Origin: Chloroflexus sp. Y-396-1
GTDB taxonomy: Bacteria > Chloroflexota > Chloroflexia > Chloroflexales > Chloroflexaceae
NCBI RefSeq assembly: GCF_000516515.1
Contig: NZ_KI911784.1
Location: 3,572,633 to 3,636,632 of the forward strand
Direction of reading: 5' to 3'
Length of the DNA stretch: 64,000 bases
The notes under the pieces are model-generated. The model was not told where the DNA came from. It did no database searches and saw only the letters and a list, made by a program, of their open reading frames with translations. The position numbers and the translations under genes are program-made. How positions within the stretch are numbered: the stretch's first letter is position 1; each line of letters starts with the position of its first letter. Below, one piece after another: positions 44,373-54,147 of the stretch.

Positions 44373-44461
44373 CCCTCGTTGAAGTCACATCAACCTTGCC
44401 GCAAGAGTCTCGCCACGATCAGCTTTGCTGGTCGGTATGATCATCCTCATTGCAACGAGGG
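44373..44461 (-). promoter_or_regulatory. Inverted repeat that overlaps the nuoM ribosome site
   Basis: In transcript order, CCCTCGTTG (44461-44453) is the perfect complement of CAACGAGGG (44381-44373). The second arm includes most of the GAGGGAG ribosome site, five bases before the nuoM ATG. Pairing would close a loop of about 70 bases and could hide the site. Whether this forms is inferred; the complementarity is exact over nine bases. Confidence 0.35.
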
Positions 44462-44576
44462 TGATATGCCTCATCAGCAGTTCACGACCAACTGTTTTCT
44501 GCACTCCGGTTCAGTGTAGACAGTAGTTACCGACAGGTACGGCATCAATCGTGGATGCGATCGTACAATGTTTCTG

Positions 44577-46505
44577 TTAGCGAGCAATCCAGAGCATAAA
44601 CCCGATCACAAGTAAGACGCCAACCGTGAACACCAGGGCATACGTGCGAACGTAACCGGTTTGTACTGCACGCAAACCGTTGGCCAAACCGCCAAAGAAC
44701 CGACCAACTCCCATCACCAGACCGTCAACACCCTGTGGATCGAACACGCGGGCCAGGAAATCCGACAAGCGCTCGAAACCGGCAACAACCGTGCGCTGAT
44801 AGAGACGGTCAAGGTACCAGGCCTCTGCCATGCCTTCCCAGATGTCACCGCTGTAGCGATAGATTGGGTCTTTGCCGCCGATCTTAATTTTGGCTGCGTT
44901 GGTGGTGTAAATCCACCAGCCCAAATATCCCATTCCCACCGCTCCAACAGTTGCGATCAGCGCCAGCCAGAGGTTGAATTCACCGGCCTTCTCGTGCAAA
45001 ACCGGCTCAAGCCAATTGGTCAGCCAGTGCAGTACGGGGAGATTGATCGCACCACCAATGATAGCTCCGACGGCTAACACAATCAGCGGAACGGTCATCA
45101 CCTGCGGGCTTTCATGCGGATGGTAACTGGGATCGCGTTGCGTGCCAAAGAAGATCAATGCTACCTGGCGACCCATATAAAAGGCGGTGAACAATGAGGT
45201 GATGAAAAGAATAATGAAAATTGGTGTATGGCCGTGCCCAACCGCGTGCGCCAAAATCTCATCTTTGCTCCAGAAACCGGCCAGCGGGAAGATACCTGCC
45301 AGCGCCAACGCGCCGATCAGGTAGGTACGGAACGTTATCGGCATTGCGTCCTTCAACCCACCCATCCGCCGCATATCCTGAGTGTCGTGCGTACCGTGAA
45401 TAACCGAACCGGCGGCCAGGAAGAGTAACGCCTTGAAGATACCGTGAGTTAGCAAGTGGAAGATCGCTGCCACATACGCACCCATCCCACAAGCCGCCAC
45501 CATAAAGCCTAGCTGCGAAACAGTACTGTAGGCCAGCACACGCTTGATGTCCCATTGGGCCATCGCTGCTGTTCCGGCCATCAGAGCAGTCAACGCACCA
45601 ATCCAGGTCACCCAACCCTGAGTCGTAAAAGAGGCGACAAACAGCGGCTCGGTCCGCGCCATCAAATAAACTCCGCCGGTCACCATCGTTGCCGCGTGTA
45701 TCAGCGCCGATACCGGGGTCGGGCCAGCCATTGCATCAGGCAACCAGACGAAGAGCGGAAATTGCGCACTCTTGCCGGTGGCGCCGATTAGTAACAGAAA
45801 TGAGATGGCTGTACTTACAAAAATCGGTTGCCAGTCTGGACCAACTCGTAGGCCGGCAATGTCTCCTACCCGCTCCAGAAAGCCGAGTGCGCCACCTTCT
45901 CCCTCGCTGTAGAAATTGAGAGTTCCAAAGTAGGTAAAAATAGCCAGCATGGCCAGTATAAATGCGGCATCACCGATGCGATTGACCACAAATGCTTTTA
46001 CTGCCGCTTCGCTGGCTGTCTTGCGCTCGAACCAGAAACCGATCAAAAGAAATGAGCAGAGACCGACCCCCTCCCATCCAAGGAAGAGCAGCAGGAGATT
46101 GTTTGCCATCACCAGGAAGAGCATCATGGTGACGAACAGATTGAGGTAGGCAAAATAACGCACGACCCGCGGATCACCATGCATATAGCCAATCGAGTAG
46201 ACATGAATCAGAGCACCGACACCGGTAATCAGCAGTGCCATCACTGCTGTCAATGGATCAAACATAATTGCAAACGGCACCCGAAAACTCCCGGTGTTGA
46301 TCCACTCCCAGGCGGTGCTGACGATTCGCCGATTTTCTGGCGGCATATTGGCTAATACGCCTACCGCGATGAGGGTCGCTACGAATGCAGCTACTACCAT
46401 GCCACTCGCCACCAACCCGGCTGTGCGTTCGCGGCGAATCACAAACACGTTTAACAGAAAGCCAATGAATGGCAACAGCGGAATAAGCCAGATCAACAGT
46501 TCCAT
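44577..46505 (-). CDS. nuoL: NADH-quinone oxidoreductase subunit L
   Basis: A 642-residue distal proton-pumping subunit. It has 14-plus membrane helices with the motifs FLGWEGVGLCSFLLIGFWFE, SAQFPLFVWLPDAMAGPTPVSALIHAATMV and RVLAYSTVSQLGFMVAACG, and a long C-terminal lateral helix region ending in a final membrane helix (VFTVGVLLVIGFMLWIAR). It starts seven bases after the nuoK stop. Confidence 0.97.
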   Translation of the reverse strand: MELLIWLIPLLPFIGFLLNVFVIRRERTAGLVASGMVVAAFVATLIAVGVLANMPPENRRIVSTAWEWINTGSFRVPFAIMFDPLTAVMALLITGVGALIHVYSIGYMHGDPRVVRYFAYLNLFVTMMLFLVMANNLLLLFLGWEGVGLCSFLLIGFWFERKTASEAAVKAFVVNRIGDAAFILAMLAIFTYFGTLNFYSEGEGGALGFLERVGDIAGLRVGPDWQPIFVSTAISFLLLIGATGKSAQFPLFVWLPDAMAGPTPVSALIHAATMVTGGVYLMARTEPLFVASFTTQGWVTWIGALTALMAGTAAMAQWDIKRVLAYSTVSQLGFMVAACGMGAYVAAIFHLLTHGIFKALLFLAAGSVIHGTHDTQDMRRMGGLKDAMPITFRTYLIGALALAGIFPLAGFWSKDEILAHAVGHGHTPIFIILFITSLFTAFYMGRQVALIFFGTQRDPSYHPHESPQVMTVPLIVLAVGAIIGGAINLPVLHWLTNWLEPVLHEKAGEFNLWLALIATVGAVGMGYLGWWIYTTNAAKIKIGGKDPIYRYSGDIWEGMAEAWYLDRLYQRTVVAGFERLSDFLARVFDPQGVDGLVMGVGRFFGGLANGLRAVQTGYVRTYALVFTVGVLLVIGFMLWIAR

Positions 46506-46512
46506 AGATTGG

Positions 46513-46815
46513 CTAGCCCTTCAATGTACTGACTTCGTCAACATCGGCGGTACGCTTGGTACGGAAGATTGCAACCAGAAGTGCCAGACCGACTGCTACC
46601 TCAGCAGCAGCCACCGTAATGACAAAGAAGACGATGGCTTGGGCCTCAACCCCCAAACGTTCGCGGGCAAAGGCAACTAAGGCCAGATTGGCGGCATTGA
46701 GCATTAACTCAACTGCCATAAAGACCACAATCGCGTTGCGTCGCAGTAATACCCCTAACACTCCAATCGTAAACAAGATGGCGCTCAGCAGCACATAGTA
46801 CGAGGTGGGCACCAT
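46513..46815 (-). CDS. nuoK: NADH-quinone oxidoreductase subunit K
   Basis: A 100-residue subunit with three hydrophobic helices ([59 protein letters not shown]). The two conserved membrane glutamates, in AVELM and AAAEVAVG, are present. Its start overlaps the nuoJ stop by one base. Confidence 0.97.
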   Translation of the reverse strand: MVPTSYYVLLSAILFTIGVLGVLLRRNAIVVFMAVELMLNAANLALVAFARERLGVEAQAIVFFVITVAAAEVAVGLALLVAIFRTKRTADVDEVSTLKG

Positions 46816-47321
46816 TAGATTTTCCTCCCGCGCTGATTCAGTACTACTACCCCAATGACCGCGATCAACAAAATAAAGCCGGTTACCTCAAATGGCAGGA
46901 GGTAGTCGGTAAAGAGCAACGCCCCTAGTGTCTGCGGATCACTGAATTGAATCAGCGCCTCACTCTCCGGTGGCGGATTCGTCGCCCCTCCCAGGCCAAC
47001 GACGACCGACACGACCAACAATGCTAATCCCAGCAGCAATGCCAGTGGTTGTTGCCAGGCAATCCGATCTGGCGTATCTTCTACCTTTTCCGCACCCAAG
47101 AGCATGACTACGAATAGAAACAGCACCATGATCGCGCCGGCATAGACGGTAAGCTGAATTGCAAACAGGAAGGGCGCCTGTAACAACAAAAAGAGTACCG
47201 CAATCGCAGCAAAGTTCAGCAGCAAAAAGAGCGCACTATGCACTGCGTTCCGTGAGACCAGCATTGCTACGGCACCTACAATCGCAATCAGTGCTGTAAT
47301 GAGAAACAAAATAAGTTCCAT
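46815..47321 (-). CDS. nuoJ: NADH-quinone oxidoreductase subunit J
   Basis: A 168-residue membrane subunit with five helices. Typical sequences are [20 protein letters not shown] and the TM3 segment [21 protein letters not shown], the region that forms the pi-bulge during coupling. It is located between nuoI and nuoK as usual. Confidence 0.96.
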   Translation of the reverse strand: MELILFLITALIAIVGAVAMLVSRNAVHSALFLLLNFAAIAVLFLLLQAPFLFAIQLTVYAGAIMVLFLFVVMLLGAEKVEDTPDRIAWQQPLALLLGLALLVVSVVVGLGGATNPPPESEALIQFSDPQTLGALLFTDYLLPFEVTGFILLIAVIGVVVLNQRGRKI

Positions 47322-47381
47322 ACCCTGTGCTCCGCTTACCAGCGTATCTTAGATTATCTCCAACCTGGCCGTATCGGTCGT

Positions 47382-47879
47382 CTACAGATCAATCTTGGCC
47401 GGTGGGCTGGGTTGCCGATTGAGCTGCTGTAAAATCGGCGGTGGTTCACCATGGCCTTTATCCGGCGGCACTAACAGCATCTCTTTGGTATAGATGGCTG
47501 CACGACGGTCGTAGAAGCTTAACTCGTACTGATGCTCGAGCACAATGGCGTTCGTCGGACAGGCATCTTCGCAATAACCACAGAAGATGCAGCGCAGCAT
47601 GTTAATTTCGTAAACCGCTGCGTACCGCTCACCTGGTGAGCGTGGATTGGCCGGATCGTTCTCTGCCGGGATCACCAGAATGGCATCAGCCGGACAGGCA
47701 GCAGCGCAGAGAGCGCAGCCGATACAACGTTCCTGTCCGTTGGCGAACCGTTTCAGCTCATGGCGACCACGAAAACGTTCACGCACCGGTCGTTTCACTT
47801 CTGGATACTGTACGGTGACCGGTCGCTTAAACATGTAACGCAGCGTTGTTCCTAACCCCTTAACCAGTTCTCTGATCAT
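47382..47879 (-). CDS. nuoI: NADH-quinone oxidoreductase subunit I
   Basis: A 165-residue TYKY-type subunit carrying clusters N6a and N6b. Two [4Fe-4S] motifs are complete: CIGCALCAAACPADA and CIFCGYCEDACPTNA. The N-terminal amphipathic helix (IRELVKGLGTTLRYMFKRPVTVQYPE) anchors it to the membrane arm. It lies between nuoH and nuoJ. Confidence 0.97.
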   Translation of the reverse strand: MIRELVKGLGTTLRYMFKRPVTVQYPEVKRPVRERFRGRHELKRFANGQERCIGCALCAAACPADAILVIPAENDPANPRSPGERYAAVYEINMLRCIFCGYCEDACPTNAIVLEHQYELSFYDRRAAIYTKEMLLVPPDKGHGEPPPILQQLNRQPSPPAKIDL

Positions 47880-47964
47880 GAGCTATCCCTTTCAGTGGGT
47901 TGAATGTTTCGCTTGCCGCATGACGCTCGTTCTCACCCACAAATCGAATCACGCATGCAGAGGA

Positions 47965-49182
47965 TCAATTCGGTAGTTGAATGTCCTTCACCAGGGTTAC
48001 ATTATCAATCGGTTTGGGTGTGCGGTTGAAGCCAACAGCAATGGCGATAGTTATCGCCCCTAAACCGAATAGCACCCACGAATGCACCACCCGATCGGGA
48101 ATCAAGACGATAACCACCGTCGTATAGACCAGGTTGAGCAGACCAATCGGTAACAACCATTTCCAGCCCAGATCCATCAGGCGGTCGTACCGCAATCGTG
48201 GCCACGATGCACGCACCCATACCGAGATGAAGAGAAACACGACTACCTTCAGCAAGAAGGCGCCAAGCGAGACCACCCCAAAGACAATACTTCCCGCTAC
48301 CGGACCGGCCAGCGCCGTTACCTCACGCCCGAGAATGTCGAGGCCTGGAAAATGCCAGCCCCCGAAGAAGAAGGTTACCGCCAATGCCGAGACGGCTATC
48401 AGTTTGATGTACTCGGCCATGAAGAAGAGGGCAAACTTCATCGAACCGTATTCGGTATTATAACCGCCCGTCAGCTCTTGCTCGGCCTCAACCAGATCGA
48501 AGGGTGCTCGCACGACCTCGGCAGTGGCAGCGATCATGTAGAGGACGAAACCCAGCAGTTGCGGAATAATTCCCCACAATCCTCCCTGCTGTTGGGTGAC
48601 GATCTCGTGCGTCGAAAGGGTGCCATACGTCATCACCACACTGAGCACAGCACAACCTAGCGCCAGTTCGTAAGAGATGAGCTGTGCCGAGGAACGGATG
48701 CCGCCGAGCATTGAGTATTTGTTGTTCGAGGCCCAACCGGCCAGGGTGATACCGTAGACGCCAATGCTGGTCACGGCCAGTACGTAGAGAACCCCAATGT
48801 TCAGATCGGTAATTTGCAGGATATTCCACAGATTGGTACGGGCCGGATCATAACAGGCCTGATAATCCCAGTTCAGGTTAAGACAGCCAAACGGAATAAC
48901 GGCCCAAATGATGAGCGCTGGAATAACCGCTACTGCCGGAGCAAGGAGATACACCGGTTTATCGGCCATCGCCGGTACAATATCTTCTTTGAAGAAGAGT
49001 TTAACTGCATCGGCGGCCGGTTGAAGCAACCCTGCCGGCCCGGCCCGATTAGGTCCGACCCGATTTTGGAGCCGTGCCAGAATCCGTCGTTCAAACAGGG
49101 TTAAATACGCGAAGGCGGTTGTCACGGCTAGTGTGACAACAAAACATTGGATCACAATGATCAGGATGGTCAGCCAATCCAT
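47965..49182 (-). CDS. nuoH: NADH-quinone oxidoreductase subunit H
   Basis: A 405-residue membrane subunit forming the quinone chamber with NuoB/D. It has the conserved RRILARLQNRVGPNRAGPAG loop, the EYGSMKFALFFMAEYIKL helix and the SVWVRASWPRLRYDRLMDLGWK segment. An insert in the loop after VIWAVIPFGCLNLN (WDYQACYDPARTNLWNILQITD) makes it longer than the roughly 325-residue E. coli form. The start lies 59 bases after the nuoG stop. Confidence 0.97.
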   Translation of the reverse strand: MDWLTILIIVIQCFVVTLAVTTAFAYLTLFERRILARLQNRVGPNRAGPAGLLQPAADAVKLFFKEDIVPAMADKPVYLLAPAVAVIPALIIWAVIPFGCLNLNWDYQACYDPARTNLWNILQITDLNIGVLYVLAVTSIGVYGITLAGWASNNKYSMLGGIRSSAQLISYELALGCAVLSVVMTYGTLSTHEIVTQQQGGLWGIIPQLLGFVLYMIAATAEVVRAPFDLVEAEQELTGGYNTEYGSMKFALFFMAEYIKLIAVSALAVTFFFGGWHFPGLDILGREVTALAGPVAGSIVFGVVSLGAFLLKVVVFLFISVWVRASWPRLRYDRLMDLGWKWLLPIGLLNLVYTTVVIVLIPDRVVHSWVLFGLGAITIAIAVGFNRTPKPIDNVTLVKDIQLPN

Positions 49183-49241
49183 ACGTATGTCCCTTAGTGC
49201 TGATCCGAATGCACAACCAGCCCATCGATCAGCGCTTGCAG

Positions 49242-51953
49242 CTACTCCATCACGACTTTCGCCAGGTTCACCCGTGTGCGCGGACCGGTCTCGATCTCAG
49301 CAGCTATAACATCAGCTAAGCCAGTCGGCAGCAGAATAATACCGTTTGGGAGATCGGCCAGTACTCGTGCGGGTATAACCATTTCACCGGCTGCTGAGAT
49401 CAACCGCACCCGATCGCCACTATGAATGTTCAGCTTTGCTGCATCGTCAGCACTGATTGCCGCGTATCCACGCGGAATCAAGCCTTGTAGCTTAGAACCT
49501 CGCAGATGGCGGTCGCCATCATAGGCCAGTACCTGTTCAAGGAGCAGCATTGGCCGATCATCAGCAAAACGAGTTACTTTGCCGGTAAAGGCGAGATTTA
49601 CCGTTCCTTTGGCTGCCAAAGCCGGTAAGACGAGGCCAACACCTTCAGTATTGGTATAGCTGGTACCATCGTAATAGATGGCATCATCGAACTGCCGTCC
49701 CCAGCTTCCGCCCGTACCGGTTGCAGCCAATGCCGCATACGTTATTCCGGCATAGCCTGGCACCTGGGCTGCGATTTCATTCCCCACATCGGCGGCCACT
49801 ATATACGACCAGGCCTCGGTAGTTACCGGAATCGGACCATTTCGCCCACCGCCAATCGGCACCATCGCCAGGGCCTGGGCAACTGCGGCAACGATCTGCC
49901 AGTCCGGCCGTGATTCACCAACCGGAGCGCAGGCCTGTCGCGACCGCTGCACCCGTCGCTCGGCGTTGGTGTAGGTTCCTTCGCGCTCGGCAACGCTGGC
50001 TGTCGGCAAGACAACATCGGCATATTCCGCACTGGCCGTCAGGAAGAGGTCTTGTACGATCACAAATTCAGCCGCTTCGAGTGCTGCCCGCGCTACCGGA
50101 AGTTTTGCTGCCGGATCGACACCGGCCAACCAGATAGCCCGTACCTTTCCCTCTCTCGCCGCATCCCAGATACCGTTGGCATCCAAGCCGCGCTGCTTAC
50201 GCGGTGTATACCCCGGACCGGCATCAGGTCGCACTCCCATTTCAATTGCGCCGCGACTGTTACCTCCGGGTAACAGGGCAATGATACCGTTATTTGCTGT
50301 ACCGGCGCGCCCACTAAGCAACATTAGCGCGGCCAGCGCTTCGGTCAGGGCCGGCCCTGCACTCCGTGCTTCCCAGCCATAGACAATCAGGCTTTGGCTG
50401 GCAGTCAGAAAATCTTTTGCCAGTTGGTTTAACCCGTCAGCAGTCAAACCGCAAGCAGTGGCCAGACTGTCCAGTGAAACTCGTTCTAGCGCCGCACGGA
50501 GTTCTTTCCAGCCTGCCAATCGCTCGAGGGTGACTGCCCGGGAACTATGTTCAAGGGCGGCTTTCAACAGTCCCTGAACGAAAGCCAGTTCACCTTCAGG
50601 GCGGTAGCGCACAACCTGCGTTGCCGAGCGCTCAAGTTTCGTTGGCCGCAAGCCGGCAACAACCAGCTTACCTCCCCGTTGGGCAATGCCACGCAACCGC
50701 AGCATATAGAGCGGTGCTTCTTCTTCTGGATCGGCGCCAACTACTAACGCGATAGTTCCGGCGCCCAATTTGCTCAGATCGGTGTTAGGTCCGGGCGCCA
50801 GCCAGCCACCAATCTCATCGGGTGGCAGGGCAGCCGGTCCACCGATACCGGTATCGATATTCTCGCTCCCCAATTCGCGCAGCAACTTTTGGAACAGGTA
50901 GAGGTCTTCGTTACTGAGTTGTGGGCCAGCTAGGCCGGCCAGCGCCTGCCCGCCATAACGTGCGCGAATAATAGTTAGTTGGTCGGCTACAACCTCAAGC
51001 GCCTCGTCCCAGCTTACCGGAATCAGCTTTCCATGACGGCGCACCAACGGCGTTGTCAGCCGATCAGGTGACTCGATAAAGCGATGGCCGTAGCGTCCCT
51101 TATCGCAAATCCAGATGTCGTTGACCGCTGCATTTTCGCGTGGCATCACCCGCATCAGACGGTCATGACGCATATCGAGCGTCAAGTTGCAGCCAACTGG
51201 ACAAAGGGTACAGACCACCGGCTTGCTCTGCAACTCCCAAACCCGTGCCTTAAACCGAAAATCGCTGCTGGTTAGCGCACCAACCGGACAAATATCGGTC
51301 GTGTTACCGGAAAACTTGCTGTTAAAGGGCGGATCCGACTTCGAGATAATCATCCAGTTGCGACCACGGTTGTCGAACCCAAGCACCGGATCATCGGCGA
51401 TTTCATCCTGGAAGCGTACACAACGACCACAGAGAATACAGCGCTCGCGGTCAAGGTAGATGAGATCACCCAGCTTCACCGGCTTCTCGAAATGCACCTT
51501 ATCGTTGTAGTCAAAGCGTGAAACCGCCGGACCCCAGCCCATGGTCAGATTCTGCAACGGACACTCACCGCCTTTGTCACATACCGGACAATCGAGCGGG
51601 TGAGATGTGAGCAGGAACTCAAGAATACCCCGTTGCGCCAACCGCACCTCTTCGGTGGTAGTCTTCACCACCATCCCCGGACTGACCGGAGTCGTACAGG
51701 CGGTTTGCAACTTCGGCATCATGGCAATCACCGGCTGACCATTGGCGTCAAGTACCGGCTGACGAGTTGCCGGATCAACTTTCGGCGTGCCAACCTGCAC
51801 TAAACACATCCGACACATGCCAACCGGTTTCAGCCGTGGGTGGTAACAAAAGACTGGGATTGCGATCCCTGCCTGGCGGGCAGCATCAACAATATTGGTA
51901 CCGGCAGGCACAGTTACCTGCACTCCATCGATGGTAAGCGTTACATCTGACAT
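49242..51953 (-). CDS. nuoG: NADH-quinone oxidoreductase subunit G
   Basis: A 903-residue catalytic-arm subunit. The N-terminal [2Fe-2S] cysteines are C36, C47 and C50 plus one near residue 85. Next come the His-coordinated N5 site (HPLDCPVCDKGGECPLQ), the N4 site (CILCGRCVRFQDEI ... CPVGALT) and an extra N7-type motif (VCTLCPVGCNLTLD ... IWICDKGRYG), known from E. coli and Thermus but absent from mitochondria. The rest is a molybdopterin-oxidoreductase-like domain that probably binds no cofactor. Confidence 0.96.
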   Translation of the reverse strand: MSDVTLTIDGVQVTVPAGTNIVDAARQAGIAIPVFCYHPRLKPVGMCRMCLVQVGTPKVDPATRQPVLDANGQPVIAMMPKLQTACTTPVSPGMVVKTTTEEVRLAQRGILEFLLTSHPLDCPVCDKGGECPLQNLTMGWGPAVSRFDYNDKVHFEKPVKLGDLIYLDRERCILCGRCVRFQDEIADDPVLGFDNRGRNWMIISKSDPPFNSKFSGNTTDICPVGALTSSDFRFKARVWELQSKPVVCTLCPVGCNLTLDMRHDRLMRVMPRENAAVNDIWICDKGRYGHRFIESPDRLTTPLVRRHGKLIPVSWDEALEVVADQLTIIRARYGGQALAGLAGPQLSNEDLYLFQKLLRELGSENIDTGIGGPAALPPDEIGGWLAPGPNTDLSKLGAGTIALVVGADPEEEAPLYMLRLRGIAQRGGKLVVAGLRPTKLERSATQVVRYRPEGELAFVQGLLKAALEHSSRAVTLERLAGWKELRAALERVSLDSLATACGLTADGLNQLAKDFLTASQSLIVYGWEARSAGPALTEALAALMLLSGRAGTANNGIIALLPGGNSRGAIEMGVRPDAGPGYTPRKQRGLDANGIWDAAREGKVRAIWLAGVDPAAKLPVARAALEAAEFVIVQDLFLTASAEYADVVLPTASVAEREGTYTNAERRVQRSRQACAPVGESRPDWQIVAAVAQALAMVPIGGGRNGPIPVTTEAWSYIVAADVGNEIAAQVPGYAGITYAALAATGTGGSWGRQFDDAIYYDGTSYTNTEGVGLVLPALAAKGTVNLAFTGKVTRFADDRPMLLLEQVLAYDGDRHLRGSKLQGLIPRGYAAISADDAAKLNIHSGDRVRLISAAGEMVIPARVLADLPNGIILLPTGLADVIAAEIETGPRTRVNLAKVVME

Positions 51954-52012
51954 TGCACGTTACCTTATGCTAAAGCACATCGCAGCCCACGATGTGCTAA
52001 TGGTCAATCCGT

Positions 52013-53317
52013 TTAGTGCCGAACGGTAAGCGGAATCTGATACCCATTCCGGCTACTGCTGCGCTTTACCAGTGCTTCAAACTCGTGCGGGAAGAGCTGC
52101 AACGCACTCTTGATTGGCATAACGGCGCTTTCGCCGAGCAAGCAGAAGCAATTTCCGGCCATCTGGCGGTAGATGCTATGCAGCGTGTCGATGTCAGCAG
52201 CGGTCGCGTGTCCTTCTTCAACCATCCGGTGTAATGTGCGCACCAGCCAGTGCGTCCCTTCACGGCAAGGTGTGCACTTCCCGCAACTCTCGTGTTTGAA
52301 AAATTCGTCCATCTTGTACGCGACATAGGGGGCTGATACGGTATCGTTCAGCACAATAACGCCTCCTGAACCGAGCATCGAACCGGCAGCGGCAAGACTC
52401 TCGTAGTCGAGCGGAATATCCAGATGGTCGGCAGTGAGCCATGGCGCAGAGGCACCACCGGGAATGATAATCTTGACCGGACGACCATCCTTCATACCGC
52501 CACCGTATTCGGGCGACTCGATCAACTCGCGGAGTGGCACGCCGAACGGTAGTTCATAGTTACCAGGACGATTCACGTGACCACTGAGAGAAAAACACTT
52601 CGTACCAGGACTCTTCTCGGTTCCGTGTGAGCGGTACCAGGCCACTCCCTTCTCGACGATGCGAGGAACGTTTGCCAGCGTTTCGACGTTATTGATAATC
52701 GTTGGTTTGCCATACAGACCGGCAACTGCCGGGAAGGGTGGCTTGAGGCGTGGTTGACCGATTTTCCCCTCCAGCGATTCCATCAGGGCAGTCTCTTCAC
52801 CGCAGATATAGGCGCCGGCGCCGCGATGAACATAAATATCGAGATCAAAGCCGGTGCCCAAAATGTTCTTGCCGAGAAAACCGGCTTCATAGGCCTGGGC
52901 AATGGCCCGTTCGAGGGTACGAGCGGCAGCGGCAAACTCGCCACGCATATAGATGTACGCGACATTCGCTTCAATCGCGTAAGCCGATAGTGCCACTCCT
53001 TCAATGAGCTGATGGGGATTTTTGTCGATAATTTGATGATTATTGAACGTTCCCGGCTCAGACTCATCGCAATTGCAGAGCAGATAGCGCGGATAGACCC
53101 CTTTGGGAAGAAAGCCCCACTTGACGCCGGTTGGGAAGCCAGCGCCGCCCCGACCGCGCAGTCCCGAGTCTTTCACCATCTGTACAATATCAGCCGGAGT
53201 TTTCTCGGTTAAGGCGTAGCGATACGCTTCCCAACCACCATGGCGACGGTAAACAGCAAAATCGGAAATGTCGGGAATATCGAGTTCCCGCATCACGATA
53301 TGTTCAGTCAGCCCCAT
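52013..53317 (-). CDS. nuoF: NADH-quinone oxidoreductase subunit F
   Basis: A 434-residue flavoprotein that oxidises NADH. The FMN/NADH-binding stretches are GLRGRGGAGFPTGVKWGF, NCDESEPGTFNN and GAGAYICGEETALMESLEG. The N3 [4Fe-4S] cluster is bound by ESCGKCTPCREGT and the Cys of GNCFCLLG. The first clean ATG is at 53317; a TTG three codons upstream and an ATG eight codons downstream are alternatives, and the ribosome site is weak. It lies between nuoE and nuoG. Confidence 0.96.
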   Translation of the reverse strand: MGLTEHIVMRELDIPDISDFAVYRRHGGWEAYRYALTEKTPADIVQMVKDSGLRGRGGAGFPTGVKWGFLPKGVYPRYLLCNCDESEPGTFNNHQIIDKNPHQLIEGVALSAYAIEANVAYIYMRGEFAAAARTLERAIAQAYEAGFLGKNILGTGFDLDIYVHRGAGAYICGEETALMESLEGKIGQPRLKPPFPAVAGLYGKPTIINNVETLANVPRIVEKGVAWYRSHGTEKSPGTKCFSLSGHVNRPGNYELPFGVPLRELIESPEYGGGMKDGRPVKIIIPGGASAPWLTADHLDIPLDYESLAAAGSMLGSGGVIVLNDTVSAPYVAYKMDEFFKHESCGKCTPCREGTHWLVRTLHRMVEEGHATAADIDTLHSIYRQMAGNCFCLLGESAVMPIKSALQLFPHEFEALVKRSSSRNGYQIPLTVRH

Positions 53318-53365
53318 CGAAACCAACTTTCTAGCGCACTGAATAGCGAACTGCTCAGAATAACA

Positions 53366-54058
53366 TCACAACGGCGAAGCCTTGCGCGTTTCTGGGCGAT
53401 CAATCCCCGAATCGGCCTCTGGTGCCACCGCTGGAGGTGGTGTTACCGGCGGCTGCGGCGACTCGAGCACAAACTCACGTGGCCGATAGGGTGAAAACCG
53501 TTCAATCTGAACCAGACGGCCATCGGGAGTGAACTCATAATCCTCGGCGAAGCGGCCACTCACTCCGCGTTTTCGCGCCTCGGCTGCCCGTGCCCGTAAG
53601 TTGGTAAGCAAGGTCTCGACGCGATCAGGCGTGACATCGTACACATAATCGAGGTTAGCTTGCAAGACCGGCGCTCGATCACAGGCGGCCAGACACTTCA
53701 CCCGTTGCAGGGTAAACATTCCATCAGGTGTCGTTTCTTCCTCGTTGATACCGAGCGAGTGTTTTAAGGCAGCGATCAACTCCTCGGCTCCACAAAAACA
53801 ACACGGCACGTCATCACAAACTTGCAACACCCAAGTACCTACCGGACGATTATAGAAGAGCGTATAAAATCCCACAACCTCGTAGACATCGGTCGGTGGC
53901 AAATCGAGTATTGTCGCCACCTCACGAATTGCCTCGTCGGTCAAATAGCCATACGTATCCTGCGCAAGATACAATAGCGGTAACACCGCACTACGCTTGC
54001 TGGCGTAGCGTGCAAGAATGGTCTCAATCTCAGCTTGATGTATTTCGAGCAGAGTCAC
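53366..54058 (-). CDS. nuoE: NADH-quinone oxidoreductase subunit E
   Basis: A 230-residue thioredoxin-like [2Fe-2S] subunit (cluster N1a). The ligands are in VCDDVPCCFCGAEEL and KCLAACDRAPV. The start is GTG at 54058 with GGAGGAG just upstream. After the family core ends (about residue 160) there is an extra tail of about 70 residues rich in Arg and then Pro/Ala (RGVSGRFAEDYEFTPDGRLV, PQPPVTPPPAVAPEAD). It is of unknown purpose and longer than in E. coli. Confidence 0.95.
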   Translation of the reverse strand: MTLLEIHQAEIETILARYASKRSAVLPLLYLAQDTYGYLTDEAIREVATILDLPPTDVYEVVGFYTLFYNRPVGTWVLQVCDDVPCCFCGAEELIAALKHSLGINEEETTPDGMFTLQRVKCLAACDRAPVLQANLDYVYDVTPDRVETLLTNLRARAAEARKRGVSGRFAEDYEFTPDGRLVQIERFSPYRPREFVLESPQPPVTPPPAVAPEADSGIDRPETRKASPL

Positions 54059-54147
54059 AATCTCCTCCGCAGTTCTTGTTTATCTGGGCATGCAAGCCGC
54101 TTGATCGGCGTCAACACGTTGCAGCACACGCCACACGAGCATACCGG

